This document shows positions 47,601 through 61,000 of a stretch of 64,000 nt of DNA, in pieces. Origin of the DNA: Castanea sativa (taxonomy: Eukaryota; Streptophyta; Magnoliopsida; Fagales; Fagaceae); NCBI RefSeq assembly GCF_040712315.1, contig NC_134015.1, positions 57,241,964 through 57,305,963 on the forward strand, given 5' to 3'. The notes under the pieces are model-generated. The model was not told the DNA's origin. It made no database searches and was given only the letters and a program-made list of their open reading frames with translations. The stretch's first letter is position 1. Each line of letters starts with the position of its first letter. The translations under genes and the position numbers were made by a program.

Positions 47601-47830
47601 TTGATAACACAAATGCCATTTCATTTGGACAAAATTTTGCTATAATTTCACTCAATTTCGATTTATTAGATAAATTTTTTGATAAATTTACTATCATATT
47701 ATATTTTTTGTTATATATATATTCTTAGTGATTGCAAAATTTTAAAAAATCAAAGTCCAATAATTATTTATGTCATTAATTAAATATTTTTTTTCTTTCC
47801 TCTTCCTTTCTGTCGGAGAAAAATGTACAG
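42790..47830. other. Intergenic, copy B, no gene seen
   Basis: Colinear with 5100-11440 of copy A. Holds (AT)n at 44584-44672, about 89 bp against about 12 bp at the matching place in copy A (8471-8483). It lacks the 793-bp MITE and the local tandem duplication of copy A. Confidence 0.65.
44584..44672. repeat. (AT)n microsatellite, about 89 bp
   Basis: Expanded relative to the paralogous tract at 8471-8483. Confidence 0.95.
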
Positions 47831-47833
47831 GCA

Positions 47834-48667
47834 ACCTCCCGTTTTAAAATAGATTTGAGACACCTGTCAAATGGCAAATCCAATGGTCAAAATAAAACCA
47901 CGTCAACCCCACTTTATTTATCACACATTCTCCTCTGTTTTGTCTCATTTTCTCTCTCAAAGAAAATCAAAAACCCAAACATCAAACCCAGTTTTCTTCA
48001 TCAAAGAAAATCCAACATCACTGATTAGAAAAAAGAAAAAAGAAAAAAGAAAAAAAGATATGTGCTCTCAAAGAGTACATCTCTCTCTTCCTGGTTTTTT
48101 TTTTTTAGCAAACGATTGCGGGTTTTTTTTCGTTTTTGTTTTTGTTTTTTTCTTTTCTGGGTTTGGATGACAGCTTCATTAGCAATTTTTATGGGTTTGG
48201 GTTTGCACACAACGGCCAAAGTTCTTTTTAATTTTTTATTTCCTGGGTTTGGATGACAGCTTCAATAGCAAATTTTCTGGGTTTTTTCTTTTGCTTCTTT
48301 CTTTTCTCTCTCTGCAACATAACTGCCGCCAAATCGAAGATCTACCAGAACACGTAGTGGACAGAAGAAAGCTTCAGTCTGCTGGCGGAGGCGCAGGTCC
48401 ACAAGGCCATGGAGCAAGTACCTTTCTCTCTCTCTCTTTGATGGAGAATGGATTTACTAAATTTTAATGATTCAAACAAGTCAAATCTATAAACAACATG
48501 AGCCAATTTTATTTCAAAGCGATCGTGCAGAGGGATACAGTTTGAGACAAAAAAGGAGTAGATGTGTGATAAATAAGGTGGGGTGACGTGGTTTTGTTTT
48601 TGACCATTACATTTATCATTTGACAGGTGTCTCAAATCTATTTAAAAACGGGAGGTGAGCCGGTCCC
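47834..48667. mobile_element. Non-autonomous Mutator-like element (MULE) with about 110-bp inverted repeats
   Basis: Left end ACCTCCCGTTTTAAAATAG, then GAGACACCTGTCAAATG, ACCACGTCAACCCC and TTATTTATCACACAT. The right end is the inverse with few changes and extends about 12 bp further (GGGACCGGCTCACC read inverted), so the left tip is truncated. Copy A lacks it near 11464. The interior is GC-richer and T-rich in places. A plus-strand stretch at 48357-48417 reads WTEESFSLLAEAQVHKAMEQ before GTACC, exon-like and possibly a captured host fragment (Pack-MULE), of unknown origin. No transposase. Confidence 0.75.
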
Positions 48668-48992
48668 AATTAAAAATACCTGTTTTGCTTGCTGCATTCA
48701 TGACTCAACTTCACTAATCACTACATGACAACATGTATCCCCTAACCTTCTGTGCAAGGACAAATAACACGATGAGAATCCTCGTGTATAATGTTCTATT
48801 ATAATAAAAATATAAACAATTAAGGGCCAATATATGAAGGGAGATCTCTACGTGTCTGTTTGGCATGATTTTTTTTTTGTTAATTTGTTTAATTTATTAA
48901 AAATGGGTAAGAATATAATTATAATTAGGAGAAAATGGGGTTTTAGAAACTTGTATATAAATAAATAAGAAAATAATTTTAAACAAAGTTCA

Positions 48993-49358
48993 GATATAAA
49001 TTTAATTGTAGCTAGTAACTATAACCTCCACTAAAAATATTAACATGACTATATATTTTTAAAAACTAACATTTGGATTATATGTATATTCTTAATACAC
49101 ATGTCGAATTTCAAGTTAATTAAATGTTATTTTCTATTCGATCCATAAACTTATTTTTTAAGCATGAATTTAGATTACAAAAATTTGAAATTTAAACATT
49201 TATTGATAACATAATTATTAATCTTTGATCTTTTAGAAATTTTGCAACCATGATTAATATAAGAAAAAATGTTATCCAATTATGAATTTGTCAAAATTCA
49301 TATCCAATAAAAATATTTTTAGTAGAATTATAGTTATTGGCTATAATCAAGTTTGTAT
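48993..49358. mobile_element. AT-rich MITE-like element (copy B partner of 11907-13083)
   Basis: Left end ATATAAATTTAATTGTAGC, right end GGCTATAATCAAGTTTGTAT. Uninterrupted here, whereas copy A has a solo LTR inside it. Confidence 0.55.
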
Positions 49359-49472
49359 TCAAACGTTGTCTATAAATTTTTTTCAAAGAATAATTTAAAT
49401 TACAAAACACGCGATCACACTCCCATAACCCTAGCGTAAGCTCAAAAGACAGCTGCAACATATAATATTATA

Positions 49473-49793
49473 ATACAAACTTAGTTGTAGACTACAACCC
49501 CACTAAAAATATTAACATGACTATTTATTTTAAAAATCTAACATTTGGATTGTATATATATTCTTAAATTAGATGTTATTTACTATTCGATCAATAAACT
49601 TATTTTTTAAGTATAAATTTAAACTACAAAAATTTAAAATTTAAATATTTGATTGATTTTTTATTTTCTAGAAAATTTGCAACCATAATTAACATGAGAA
49701 GAAAATGTTATCTAGTTATGAATTTGTCGAAATTCATATCTAATAAAAATATTTTTGATAGAATTATGATCCTTGGCTATAATTAAGTTTGCA
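49473..49793. mobile_element. AT-rich MITE-like element (copy B partner of 13197-13564)
   Basis: Left end ATACAAACTTAGTTGTAG, right end GGCTATAATTAAGTTTGCAT. Same family as the preceding element. Confidence 0.55.
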
Positions 49794-50431
49794 TCCAAAT
49801 TTTGTTTATAAATTTTTTTTAAAGAATAATTCAAATGACAAACCACGAGATCACGATCCCAAAAGACCAACCCTAGTGTAAGCTCAAAGGACAACTGCAA
49901 CATATAATATCATATATAACTAGTTTGAAGATTTTAATAAGTGCATGCGATTCTCTTAGTCAAAATCCAATGGTCATATTATACATTATCGTAGCACGTA
50001 GGACTCAGCATGTACATAAAAAGTAAGGACCCATATTTTGCTTTTCTTTTTTTAACAGTGCAATAACCCCATATGGCTTATACTAATTCTTCCATATTTG
50101 GTAGGTCCGAGGTACAGTTTGTTCTGGGATTCAACCTATACATTACATTGAAATTTGGATAGTTTCATCCTCATACTTGTAAAGAAAAGAGGGAACTATT
50201 CAATTAAAGTATTAATAATGCGGCCTTGACCCATTCATGATTCAGCTCCCTCAGTGTGTCAGTGTGTTATGTAAGCTTTATCCAATCATTCCATGTGTTA
50301 TGAGTCATACACGTTTGGTGATTTCTAATCAAATAGGTCCGTATCCAAGTCATTGTTTTCTTCTTCTTTTTTGTTGAATAGTCATAGTTTTCTTTGGCTA
50401 GAACGACGGATATATTAACACAGCAACAAAA

Positions 50432-53400
50432 TTATACACTGGCCACAGAGTCCAAAGTATTGGCAGTACACCAATAATAGTACAGTCCATTTTTATCTGA
50501 ATCTAACAGTACATTCAGATCAGCAAAGGAGGGAAGATCAAACACTACAAAATTTTCCCTCATTGCACAACCCCTTTTGGCCAAAAAATTAGCACATTGA
50601 TTCGCCTCTCTACAAACATGCCTCACTCGGACCTGCACCAACCTGCCTATAAGGGACCTGCAATCATTTAGTAGAGGGGTGTAAGCATGGTTTGGACAGT
50701 CAGCACCATTAAGTAACTCCACAATCACCTTGGCATCAAGTTCCACCTCTAGCTGGTTTATGCCCATTTGAATAGCTAACATTAAACCATCCTGCAATGC
50801 CCACCACTCTGCTATCACACTAGTAGACTAGTAGTATATTCAATTGATCGAGAGTAACCCTTCACCCAAACTCCATGAAAATCTCTGATCACTCCCCCAC
50901 CACCCGCCTTACCAGGATTTCCAATAGAGAAACCATTTGTATTTAGTTTATGCCATCCCACTGTTGGCTTATTCCATTTTATAGGGATAGAAACTTTGGA
51001 AGAGACTTGGTTGATCTTGCTCACACAAAAATGAAATTTCCTAGCTTGACCAAGGCGGAGTTTGTCAAGCATTGGATTTGGGACATTATTATCAAACACT
51101 ACAATGTTCCTATTTCTCCACAGACACCATATTGCATATAAAAATACCATGCACCAAGGAATATGTGTGTTGTGCTTAACAGTACTCAAGCTATTAATTC
51201 TAAGCCATTTTACAAAATTTTCATTAAAAGAGTTTATATGAGAAAAGGGCACGCCCAACTTACACCAAAGATCCTGAGTAACCTCACAGTCTCAGAGTAG
51301 ATGTACAATAGTTTCCTCGTGCCGCTTGCACATAGGGCAAACCTTATCGCAATTAATACCCCTTTCTGCCAACACACTCTTGACAGGTATGCTTTCATGT
51401 ACACATATCAAAAGAAAACATGTTATCTTTGGTAAGATATCCAATTTCCAAATCCACTGATCTTGAAACTGGTTTTTTGTTGATTTAGGTAGGATTGCTA
51501 ATTGGTAGGCTGAATTAGTGGAGAATTCACCATCTTTGGAAAACTTCCACAGAATAGTATCTTTACCACTTCCAAAGAATCGATGGGGTGGCTTTAACTT
51601 TATTCTTAATTGGGTCTGGTAATTCGAAGGAGAGAAGATCCCATCTCCATTCATGGTCTCGACACAAGGCAACCACTGTCACCTCCAAATCTTCTTGCCT
51701 TAAAGGTCTCTCAATTGTGCCTCGAAGAGACTCATCATTGATCCAATTATCCAACTAGACTTTAACCCCGTGGCCATTGCCAATTCCCCACCAAATTCCT
51801 TTTTTGAAGATAGGAAAGCCAAGATTAATGGCTTTCCAATTAGGGAAGCCAGAAGTTTTTCCGGATCCCTTGATCTTACTCTTGAAGTGGAACAATACTT
51901 ATTAAGCAAGACCTTAGTCCACAAAGCATCTTGGTCATGATACATTCTCCAATTTAATTTGGGAAGCAGTGCAATATTTTTCACCCTCGCTGCTTGTATC
52001 TCTAAGCCCCCTTCTTCCTTGGACCTTATAATTTTGTTCCACCCCACCATGTGCATTCTCTTTTTCTCACTTGTGGAGCCCCATAGGAAATCCTGGTTAA
52101 TTTTATCTAATTTATCACAAACATGAACTGGTAGAGCCTCCCCTTGCATCACATAATTTGGTATAGCGAACATCACAGACTTAATTAAGACCACTAGTCC
52201 CGCAAAGGATAAGTATTTTGCCTTCCACCCCACTAGTTTATTCATGACCTTTTCCACTATGAACTTATATGGATTTCTAGCAGCCCCTCTATGCCTTAAT
52301 GGGAAGAGAAGGTACTTTCCAATATCCTTTGTTTCCCAAATGCCCCATTTATCACAAACTTCATCCCTTAAACTTTCATTAACGTTTGGGGAAAAGTATA
52401 TGCGAGACTTTTCCACACTGATTTTTTGGCTTGATTCATCACAAAATTTTCCAAGCACTTCCAACATTGCTTCACAGGCAGCAAGGTCAACCTTTCCAAA
52501 TAATATGATGTCATCCGCAAAAAGGAGATGAGAAAATCCTAAATTTTCTTTGGAGGCCTTCAAAGGGGTCCAAACTCCATCCACACACTTTTGCTCAATA
52601 AGGTGGCTCAAATACTCCATGCATAGTATAAATATATAAGGGGCAAAGGGATCTCCCCGTCTAATACCCCTAGATAGCTCAAAGGATTGGAGCGCACCCC
52701 CATTGACCAAGATGGATATGCTTGTTGTCACCATATAGCTCATTATGATCTTTGTGAGTTTTTGGGGAAAATGGAAAGCTTGTAATACTTTATGCACAAA
52801 GCTCCATTCTAACCTATCGTAGGTTTTTTCTAAATCCAACTTGATAGCCATGTAGCCTACTCTTCCTTCTTTTTATCCAAGGTATGGAAGAGTTCTTGGG
52901 CAATAATAACATTATTGATTCCCCTTCGGCCAGGCACGAATGCGGTTGTACAGGAGAAATCAAGTTATTGAGATGGGGTTTGATTTGGGCAACTATGATC
53001 TTTGAAACAACTTTATAAATATAATTGCATAAGCTGATTGGCCTAAAGTTGCTCAAAGATTCAGGGTTTTGGCATTTCGAGATCAAGGCTATCAAAGTCT
53101 CATTCAAATAATACGGCACATCGCCTTTCATAAACATTCCTTTAATCTCCTCACATACAGAATTCTTAACCTCCATCCAAAAGTGTTGATAGAATCCCGC
53201 AGGTAGACCATCAGGTCTTGGAGCTTTGAACGGCTTAAGTGTCCAAAGACTTGCTCTAATTTCCTCCTCAGTGACATCAATCAATCTTGATTCTATCATC
53301 TTCTGTCAAGTAACAACATGAGAAATTAGAAACATCCAAGGAAATGGTAGACCACTTTGCCTCCGTGGTGTATAGGTTTATAAAACCACTTCTTATATGC

Positions 53401-54708
53401 TCCTTTACCTTATTATCCTCAGTTAACCAATTCCCCATAGCATCCTTGATACACCTTATTTTGTTTCTATGTCACCTCACCACCCTAGAGACATGAAAAT
53501 AATTCATGTTGAGGTCTCCAAATGAGGCTGCATTAAGTCTAGATTTGAGAGTCCAGTATTCTTCATCTTGCATTAAAATAAGAGAATATTCTAACAAAAT
53601 CTGATTTTCCAAATTTAACAAAAAGTCATTTAGGTTCTCTGCAATGGCTTTCTGTGTGCCACTTAGTCTAGCTAGCACCCTTCTCTTCTTTGCAAAAATA
53701 TTGCCAAACACTTCTACATTCCATTTTTTTTGCTCTATCTATAAAGTCTAACACAGTTGGTTGAAGAGCTCTATCCCCAGACCAAGCTTGTTGCACTACT
53801 TTATAAAAATCCAGAAGGAGAAGCCACATTGTTTGGAATCGAAACAGTTTGTTAAAATAATTAGCACTAGGTTTACATAATTCTACAAGCACCGAGTAAT
53901 GGTCTGAAGAGGTTTTAGGCAAATGGGTTACTACAGCTTCTGGAAAAAGAATTCTCCATCCCAGATTCGCAAAACACCTATCTAATCTTTCCAAAATAAG
54001 GCTTGTAATGGGCCTAATATTCGTCTAGGTGTATTTTGGACCCTCAAAGCCCGAATCTAACATGCTATATTCATCTAAACAATCTTTAAACGCAAGAGCT
54101 CTATTCAGGTTTACTTGATTCTCCCCAAACTTATCTTCCCCACACAGAACTTCATTAAAGCCCCCTAGCATCAGCCAAGGTAGATTATGGAGTTGAGCTA
54201 CAATTTTTAGATTATTCCATAGAATTCGTCTTTTAGCTAACCTAGGACTAGTATAAATTGCAGAAATAAGCCAAGTAAGGTTAAAGGAATGCACCTTAAT
54301 AGAGGCATGAATCTCCTGCTCCAAGTTTAATAGAGGAGATACTTCAACATCCTCTACTTTCCATAGCATCCACAGGCCCCCGGCAAAACCAATGGTATCC
54401 GTAGTGATGTACCCATCAAAAGGCAATTCTTCGATGAGCTTCCTTGCTCTGTCTCCCCCAACCCTCGTCTCCGTAACAACCATAATTGAAGGGCGATGAT
54501 TGATCGTCATTTCAAAGATTCTTCTTTTGAAATTAGCATTCAAGGCTCCTCTAAAATTCCACAACAAAATATTCATTTTGACAAATTGGCTTAAAGGTAC
54601 CTCGATCTCAGGTGGGTTAGCATTCATCATCGCTGACTCCACCATACTCCATCCCATCCTCCTCAAAAGGCTTTTGGAAGCTTTCCATTCTGGTTTCCAT
54701 ATTATCAT
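50432..54708 (-). pseudogene. LINE ORF2: endonuclease, reverse transcriptase, zf-RVT, RNase H (broken)
   Basis: Endonuclease (54708-54025) has MNILLWNFRGALNANFKRRI and an intact ETR motif (VVTETRVGGDRARK). Its C-terminus is in 53994-53668 (TSSDHYSVLVEL). The reverse transcriptase starts in 53299-52814 (LKPFKAPRPDGLPAGFYQHF) and continues in 52851-51700 with KLDLEKTYDRLEWSF, GIRRGDPFAPYIF and the catalytic LLFADDIILFGK. zf-RVT is in 51672-51292 (WKLDILPKITCFLLI, CPMCKRHEETIVHLL). RNase H spans 51258-50432 (GWHKLNTNGFSIGNPGKAGG, then EWWALQDGLMLAI and ELDAKVIVELL) and ends near VREANQCANFLAKRG-like text. At least seven stops or frameshifts. Confidence 0.9.
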
Positions 54709-55176
54709 GTACTTCAGAATGCTTAGGATATCTTCCTTGTAGCATTAAAGTACATCGCACCTTTGCACTGGAGCCATGATTTGGATCAATTTCAGTGCTG
54801 GGTGATTCCCCATGTGAGCCATAGTTGTTCCTCGAAAATCCACTAGTTTTCTTTCATGCATTATTCATCTAGATTCATCCTAACGGGGCACGACAGATGG
54901 CCGTCGTTGCCTGCTCAACTCCTCTGCTACTTCCCAAGAAATCGCTGGAACGTCCGTGAGAAATTCCACCACAAATTGGGCGTGAGCTTCCACGCATTGT
55001 GGTCCAGAGGCAGCTCCCCAGTTCTGATACTTAAAGGAGTTATGGGGAATAGTTGTTTCCACGCTTGACCCAGTTCTTCCTCGAACCATCCCGGAGTTTC
55101 TGTCGGCGCCGCTCGATTTTAGGCTATGACCTCGTCTGGAATCACCACCGCCCTTCTTTTGTACCATATGGCCCAG

Positions 55177-56656
55177 TCAGTTCTCGGTAATGGGGTTAGC
55201 ACACTCCAAATTCCTTCTATTTGCACCCTGCTCACTTCTTTCCTGACCCTCAGCTACCTGTGAAATATCACCTTTGCTCCCAAAGTTGAAAATTGGGCAT
55301 TTTAGGTTCCTAGAGCCCTTCAAATTTTTTGTTATTTTAACACCCAGACCGTTGCTCCCCTTTGCTTTGATCTTATTTAGATTTTTCAATTTATTTCCAT
55401 CACTTTATCGTGCCCACTATTGAGAGCTACTGCCCGAAGAATTTTGCCACTCCTCCACCATACCTTCATTTCCCATCTCAATGTCCTTTTGCGTGTTTTG
55501 GGCTGCATTCACATGTGTGGTCTCAGAACTTGGGTCTGCCAAATCACTAGGATGTGATTTCTCCAAATCTTTCCCCGTTTTCTCTGGAGAATGCTCTTGT
55601 GAAAGGTCCAAATTGCCCTTAAAATTGATGGGACCTGTTTGGTTTAACTTAGTTTGCCCGTTAGTTCGTCCCAATCTGCCCATAGATTTTTTCCTCGTAA
55701 CGACCATCCACGGGCCGTAGTTGGTATTTGACTGAGTCCCTTCTCTGGTTTCGTTGGTCTTCGGCACTATTTGTTTCTCATTCTCTGCGGTTGCTTCTTT
55801 CACCTGATAGCAACAACTTTCCTTCTTGTGGCCGAGCCTACCACAACTAAAACAAAGAGCTGAAACGCCTTCATATAATACCCTCTGTGTCAATCTACCT
55901 ATTTGAATAGAAGTGATGAGAGGTTTGTCCAGATTTATCTGAACACACAACCTCACATACCCACCTCTGGTTATGAAAGAATCTATGCGGAGCATAGGCC
56001 CGATCACACTCCTTATCTCCTTAAGAATTGATTTCTCATAAAATTCTATTGGTAACTCATGGAGTCTAACCCACACTGCAACAGATGAAAGCTTGGCTTT
56101 AGAGGCTTTGAAGTACGGTTCCCATGGCATGATGGCAAGATGATGCCCCCCAATAAACCACGGGTCCCCTCTAAGCACAAAATCATAATCCTCACTATTA
56201 CTGAATCTAAATGAAAAGAAATCTCGCCCCAAATTTACATAGTCCATCTTTGCCTTTGGTTTCCATAACGCATTGATTTTGAAAGTAAGGTAGTTAAAAC
56301 CCACTGATCTACCGAACACTTTTCACTATCAATGCCTTGGACCATGGCGCCCTAATGCGAGCTTTAGTTTCTTTGGAGAGTTTTACTTCAGCCATACCTT
56401 CCAACAGAGGTTCCAATTTGGAGTCTGAATCATATTCTTCCTCCCAATTTTTGTCAAACCTGAAAGCTTGTTCATAAGCTCCAGGGATGTCTCCCACAAG
56501 GCTATCCCCCACAAGGCTATCCTTATAACTTACAATTTTCCTTGGCTGCGAGAAACTTCTAGCTCCATTACTTTCTTTAAATTTCTTAACACTTCGATAC
56601 AGCTCATCTTCTTCTTCACTACTGCATTGGGATGGCGTGGAGAGTTCAACTTCCAT
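55177..56656 (-). pseudogene. LINE ORF1: DUF4283 plus CCHC zinc-knuckle protein (broken)
   Basis: Frame 56656-56309 is the acidic N-terminus (MEVELSTPSQCSSEEEDELY) ending RIRAPWSKALIVKSV. A frameshift leads into 56319-55417, with the DUF4283 core (MDYVNLGRDFFSFRFSN, WFIGGHHLAIMPWEPYF, VWVRLHELPIEFY) and a zinc knuckle CFSCGRLGHKKESC. A polar linker follows. 55389-55177 holds further linker text. ORF1 proteins of plant L1 elements bind nucleic acid and act as a chaperone for the element RNA. Confidence 0.85.
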
Positions 56657-56777
56657 GGTGTCTTACAAACTCTTTGACTATTTCTCACAAGAACGAAAAA
56701 AAAAAAAAGATTTTTGTCTCTTTATTTATTTATTTTTTTTCTTTTTTGGTTTAACAAATGACATACAGTCATAGTTT

Positions 56778-56778
<1 letters not shown>

Positions 56779-56849
<71 letters not shown>
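56779..56849. repeat. Compound (AT)n-(AG)n microsatellite
   Basis: AT run followed by about 26 AG units, starting next to the right target duplication of the L1 element. Confidence 0.95.
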
Positions 56850-56850
<1 letters not shown>

Positions 56851-56852
<2 letters not shown>

Positions 56853-58044
56853 GGTTCTAACACAAAAACATACTACAAACTTAAATAGAAAAAATTCATA
56901 AAATATTTTTAAAAACAAAGAAAAATAAATAAGTGTGTAAGTTTATGATATTTTAGATTCATATAACCAGTTGTCTCTACACTCCTACCTTCTTTATCAC
57001 TAAACATTAAACTACTAGAATTTTTTCCATTAAAAAATCAAAAAGCTTACTTTATTCAAAAAATTATATAACAATTAACATATTGGCAACATCCCCCCCC
57101 CCCCCACCCACAAAAAAAAAAAAAAGAGAAAAAAGCAAAAAAGAATCACTTGAGATGAGAAGTGGAAAATGATGAAGAAAGGAGGAGTGCTAAATAAGTT
57201 GAAGAAAAAGTAGACAACATGGGACAACAAATAGTTGTTAAAGTTATTTAGGAAAAAAAAAAGAAAAAAAAAAGAAGTTGTCAAGAGTCTTGATCATCAC
57301 CTTACAAATAAAAGAAGCAATTATTTTATTCTGTTTAGCTTTTTTTCTCTTGGGTTAAAATTCTATTAGAGGATGGAAAAATAATAGAGCTTTGCAATTA
57401 CTTTAGGATCTACTTGACTTAGGTTCAGTATCCAGTTGCACTGGACCATTTAGAACACGTATAACTCAACAATGAACCCGATCCTTACTCATTACTTTAG
57501 ACCTATAGGTGGAAGTAGGAATAACAAATAAAGCCACAAAAAGAGACGGCCTAGGTTAAACGAATAAGATCCCCTTGACCTAACTTTATAGTGTACTTTA
57601 CAAAACAACGGAAAATCCTCAACTTACCTTGGGTTGGCCGAAGATGCTCTCAAATGGTAGAATGACTAAAATCAATGAAAGTTTATGTGGGGAAATCTTC
57701 AAAGCAACCCATCGGTGTTTTTGGGGGAGGATTGTGTAATTTGGCCAAAGGGAATGACTGGCTTTTTTTAAGGAAGAGTCCTCTTATTTTTTTACGTAAA
57801 TTATGCCTTGAAAATTCGGATTCCCTTGAATTCAAGGTTTTTGGTATGCCTAGGCCCCCTAGAGTTGGCCCTCTTGATTATATAGTCTAGGAGCCCAAAC
57901 TTAGGGAAAAAGGCTTAAGCCCTAACTATGGGCTTACTCAATTTGAGCCCCTCCAATTCCAATAAAAAGAGTCGATAGACACTTTGAACAAACACATTAT
58001 AAGATATAAATCGGCAGGTTTACGTTTGGCATTTTTAAATATTA
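56851..58044. other. Intergenic, copy B, no gene seen
   Basis: Colinear with 14090-15230 of copy A, including the poly-C tract at 57093-57105. No conserved reading frame. Confidence 0.6.
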
Positions 58045-58045
58045 A

Positions 58046-61000
58046 CTAGCCGAGGGACTAGTACAATGCGCGGATAGTATTGTAAGTTATTATATGAGAA
58101 GGTTACGTAGAATGTTTAATATATTCTAAAGTAATAACATAAAGTAACACATTTTTCCCAATTCCAAAAAATAATTATGGTTAAGTTTTCAATTAAAATT
58201 GTTTAATATACCCGTGGCATTAGATAATCAAATACATTATACGAGAGGCTCACTTGGTGTTGGTGATGTGGAGAGATTGAGCCAAGAGAGGGTGTGTTAG
58301 ACTTATCCCAAACTCAAATGATATCATATAGGTTCCTCGTATTATTATAAACATTTTTTTTAAGAATCACAAAAATTAAAAGTTATTTTATGATTTGAGC
58401 AAACACAAAGGCAGAATCCCTCATGTGTGAGTGTGTGTTTGATTCAAACTAAATATAAAACGATAATCGCTCTACATTGCTTTAGAGAGTGTGTTTTGGT
58501 ATGCTTTTGTGTTAGACTCATTCCCTCTCCTTTACTTGTATGTGTGATTGTTTCTAAAAAAAATGACAAAAAATCAAAATGATAGAATGATAGGATACTG
58601 GGGAAACAAATATAATTGTCAACAAAAGAATTGTGGAATGTTTATGAACAAAGAAGGAAAAAAAATTGATTTTGCATCTCTTTTTTTCCCCTAATATCAA
58701 TATTTATGTCCAAAAGAAATAAAAAAAAATTGAAGTTTATAAGATGTGCCAAAGCATTAATATTTTACTAATCCTGCCAATTCTTGGAACAAAATCCACC
58801 TAGCTTTATGATTAGTAGAATATGATGCTTGTGCTAGATGGAAGCATAAATGCAAAGCGCTCATTTTTCCTAAAACCAAACTGTTAAAATTGGGAGATTT
58901 GTTTTTCCATTATCTTTTGGTCAAAACTTAATTTAAAACACAGAAAAACAACCTCCAACCTATTAAAATTTGAACCTTAAAAGCTCATTCAATAACATAG
59001 TCTCGGTAAAATTTTGGACTAGTAATGGGAATTAGAAAAACTTACCCTACACTAAGCAATATAGAAATAACACAAAACATGGTTAGTTTTGCTTAGAAGA
59101 ATTTAAGCTCTATGTATGGGAAATCAATATTAGGAAAGTAAGATAAAAGGGCCTTTTCATTTTCATTGATATATATACTGGGTATGACATGAGAGAGCAA
59201 ATTATAATAAAAAAGTAACTTAAGAAAAAGAGGAAAAAAAAAAGAATTAGCAAGGATTTGGTAGGACATGTGGGCTTCAATTATTTGTATGGGGCTTTAA
59301 TTGTGGAGAGAGAGATTTAAGGCTAAAAACTTTTAAGATGGTGCAAAAGAAATATGAGTTACATTTGGTTGGTCAGTCCATGTAGAAAAAAATATCAAAT
59401 ATTGTTGAAAGCAGCCAAAAGCACACACCCAAACAACATATCAATATATCAGAAGAAATAGAAGAGAGATAAAAAGATAGAAAAAAAAGGTCACTTATGG
59501 TTGCTGCCTGAAAAACAATCAATGAGTGGGAGAGATCTTGGACCTTGCCATAGGTAGACAAACGTCACAAAATAGAACAAAGAATTAGAACTGGATTTTA
59601 ATTTTTAGGTAAATACAGTAGTATATTTTTGTTTCTGGCAATACAGAGATGAGTTTCTTATTCACGAGGAAACGAAAACACCAGTTACAGGGACTACCCA
59701 AGATAATAATTGAGGGACCTTAGCCATCACAATCTAGCAACAAAACTCCCCATTCTTCTAGATCATAATTTGTGTAAAATAAATGAAATGTTAAATTGGC
59801 ACCTTAACTTTCTCATTGCAATCAAATGCTTCATAATAGACTTGTTCAAATGCTTACCATTAATCATTAAATAGATAGATAAGCACTTAATGGAACCACA
59901 AATTTAAATGTAAGAAATCTCACCAATCTTCATTGCTCCAATGAGAAACACGTGAAATAACTATTTTTCATTCACCAACAATCATGTAGTCTAAATCCAA
60001 AAACTTCATTGCAATTTGAATCAGCAACTGTGAAAAAAGAGAGCTAACATAATCAAAAGAGACAAAAGAGAAAGTATCTTTAATACAGAGGCTTTGAAAG
60101 CCTTTTTCAAAATTTGGGGTTGCAATCGCTAATAGAACAAAACCAAGGCTCTGCTGATTAAATAAATAAACATGTGTGTGTGTGTGATTTTTATTTAAAT
60201 AAATTATTCAAATTCTTCATTCTCATAAAAGAGTTTATTATGATAATCAAAACTTATAACAAACTTATACTGAATATGTACAATTTATTCTCTAAATTTT
60301 ATTGTAGACCATTTGTTTTCTCTAAAAATTAAACAATTTGAAAAAGTAATTTCCATTACTCTATTTTTACAAATATATAAGTTTATCATTCTTAATGCTT
60401 TTTATTGATATTATTCTTTTATGGAATGGTCCATATTCTTTTAACTATTGTTATTATGCATTATATTTTCCAAATTTCTTTTGATATAATTAAAATTTTT
60501 AAGCTTCAAAATTATTATTCAAATTCTCATTCTCTTAAGGAAATTATTATGATAACCAAAACTTATCATATAATTACAATTGATATTACTTAAATAATTA
60601 ATAGTATTCTCAACCTAAACTTGAATTTTGCCATGCTTAAGTAGGTACACCAAATTGGACCGAAGTGATTTGAAATGGACCAAATTGACCGAATGGACCA
60701 AATTGGATTGAATAGACTTAAATGCATTGAATGGACCAAATTAGACTGAATAGACCTAAGTGGAACCGAAAGACCAAATTAGGACGAATAGACCTAACTG
60801 GACCGAAATGGCCAAATTGGATAGAATAGACCTAGGTGGACCGTATGGACCAAATTGGACCGAATAGATCTAAGTGGATTGAATAGACCATGTGGACCGG
60901 ATTGGTCCACTTGGTCTTATTCGGTCCACTTCTGTCCATTCGGTCCAATTTGGTCATTCTTAGTCCTATTCGGTCCTCTTCGGTCCATTTGGTCTTATTT

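Larger units (their letters stand above)
50392..56735 (-). mobile_element. L1-type LINE, near full length, about 6.3 kb
   Basis: Contains both ORF1 and ORF2 on the minus strand. A 12-bp exact repeat AGTCATAGTTTT lies at 50380-50391 and 56767-56778, and T-rich words before each copy (TCTTTTTTG) also match, suggesting a longer imperfect target duplication. Copy A is uninterrupted near 13995-14020. The 5' end is taken near the A-rich tract at 56697-56710, upstream of ORF1. Confidence 0.85.

Noticed and set aside
47871..48170. 99-residue open frame
   Set aside because: Lies within the inverted repeat and T-rich interior of the MULE; no domain and it ends in low-complexity Phe/Val text.
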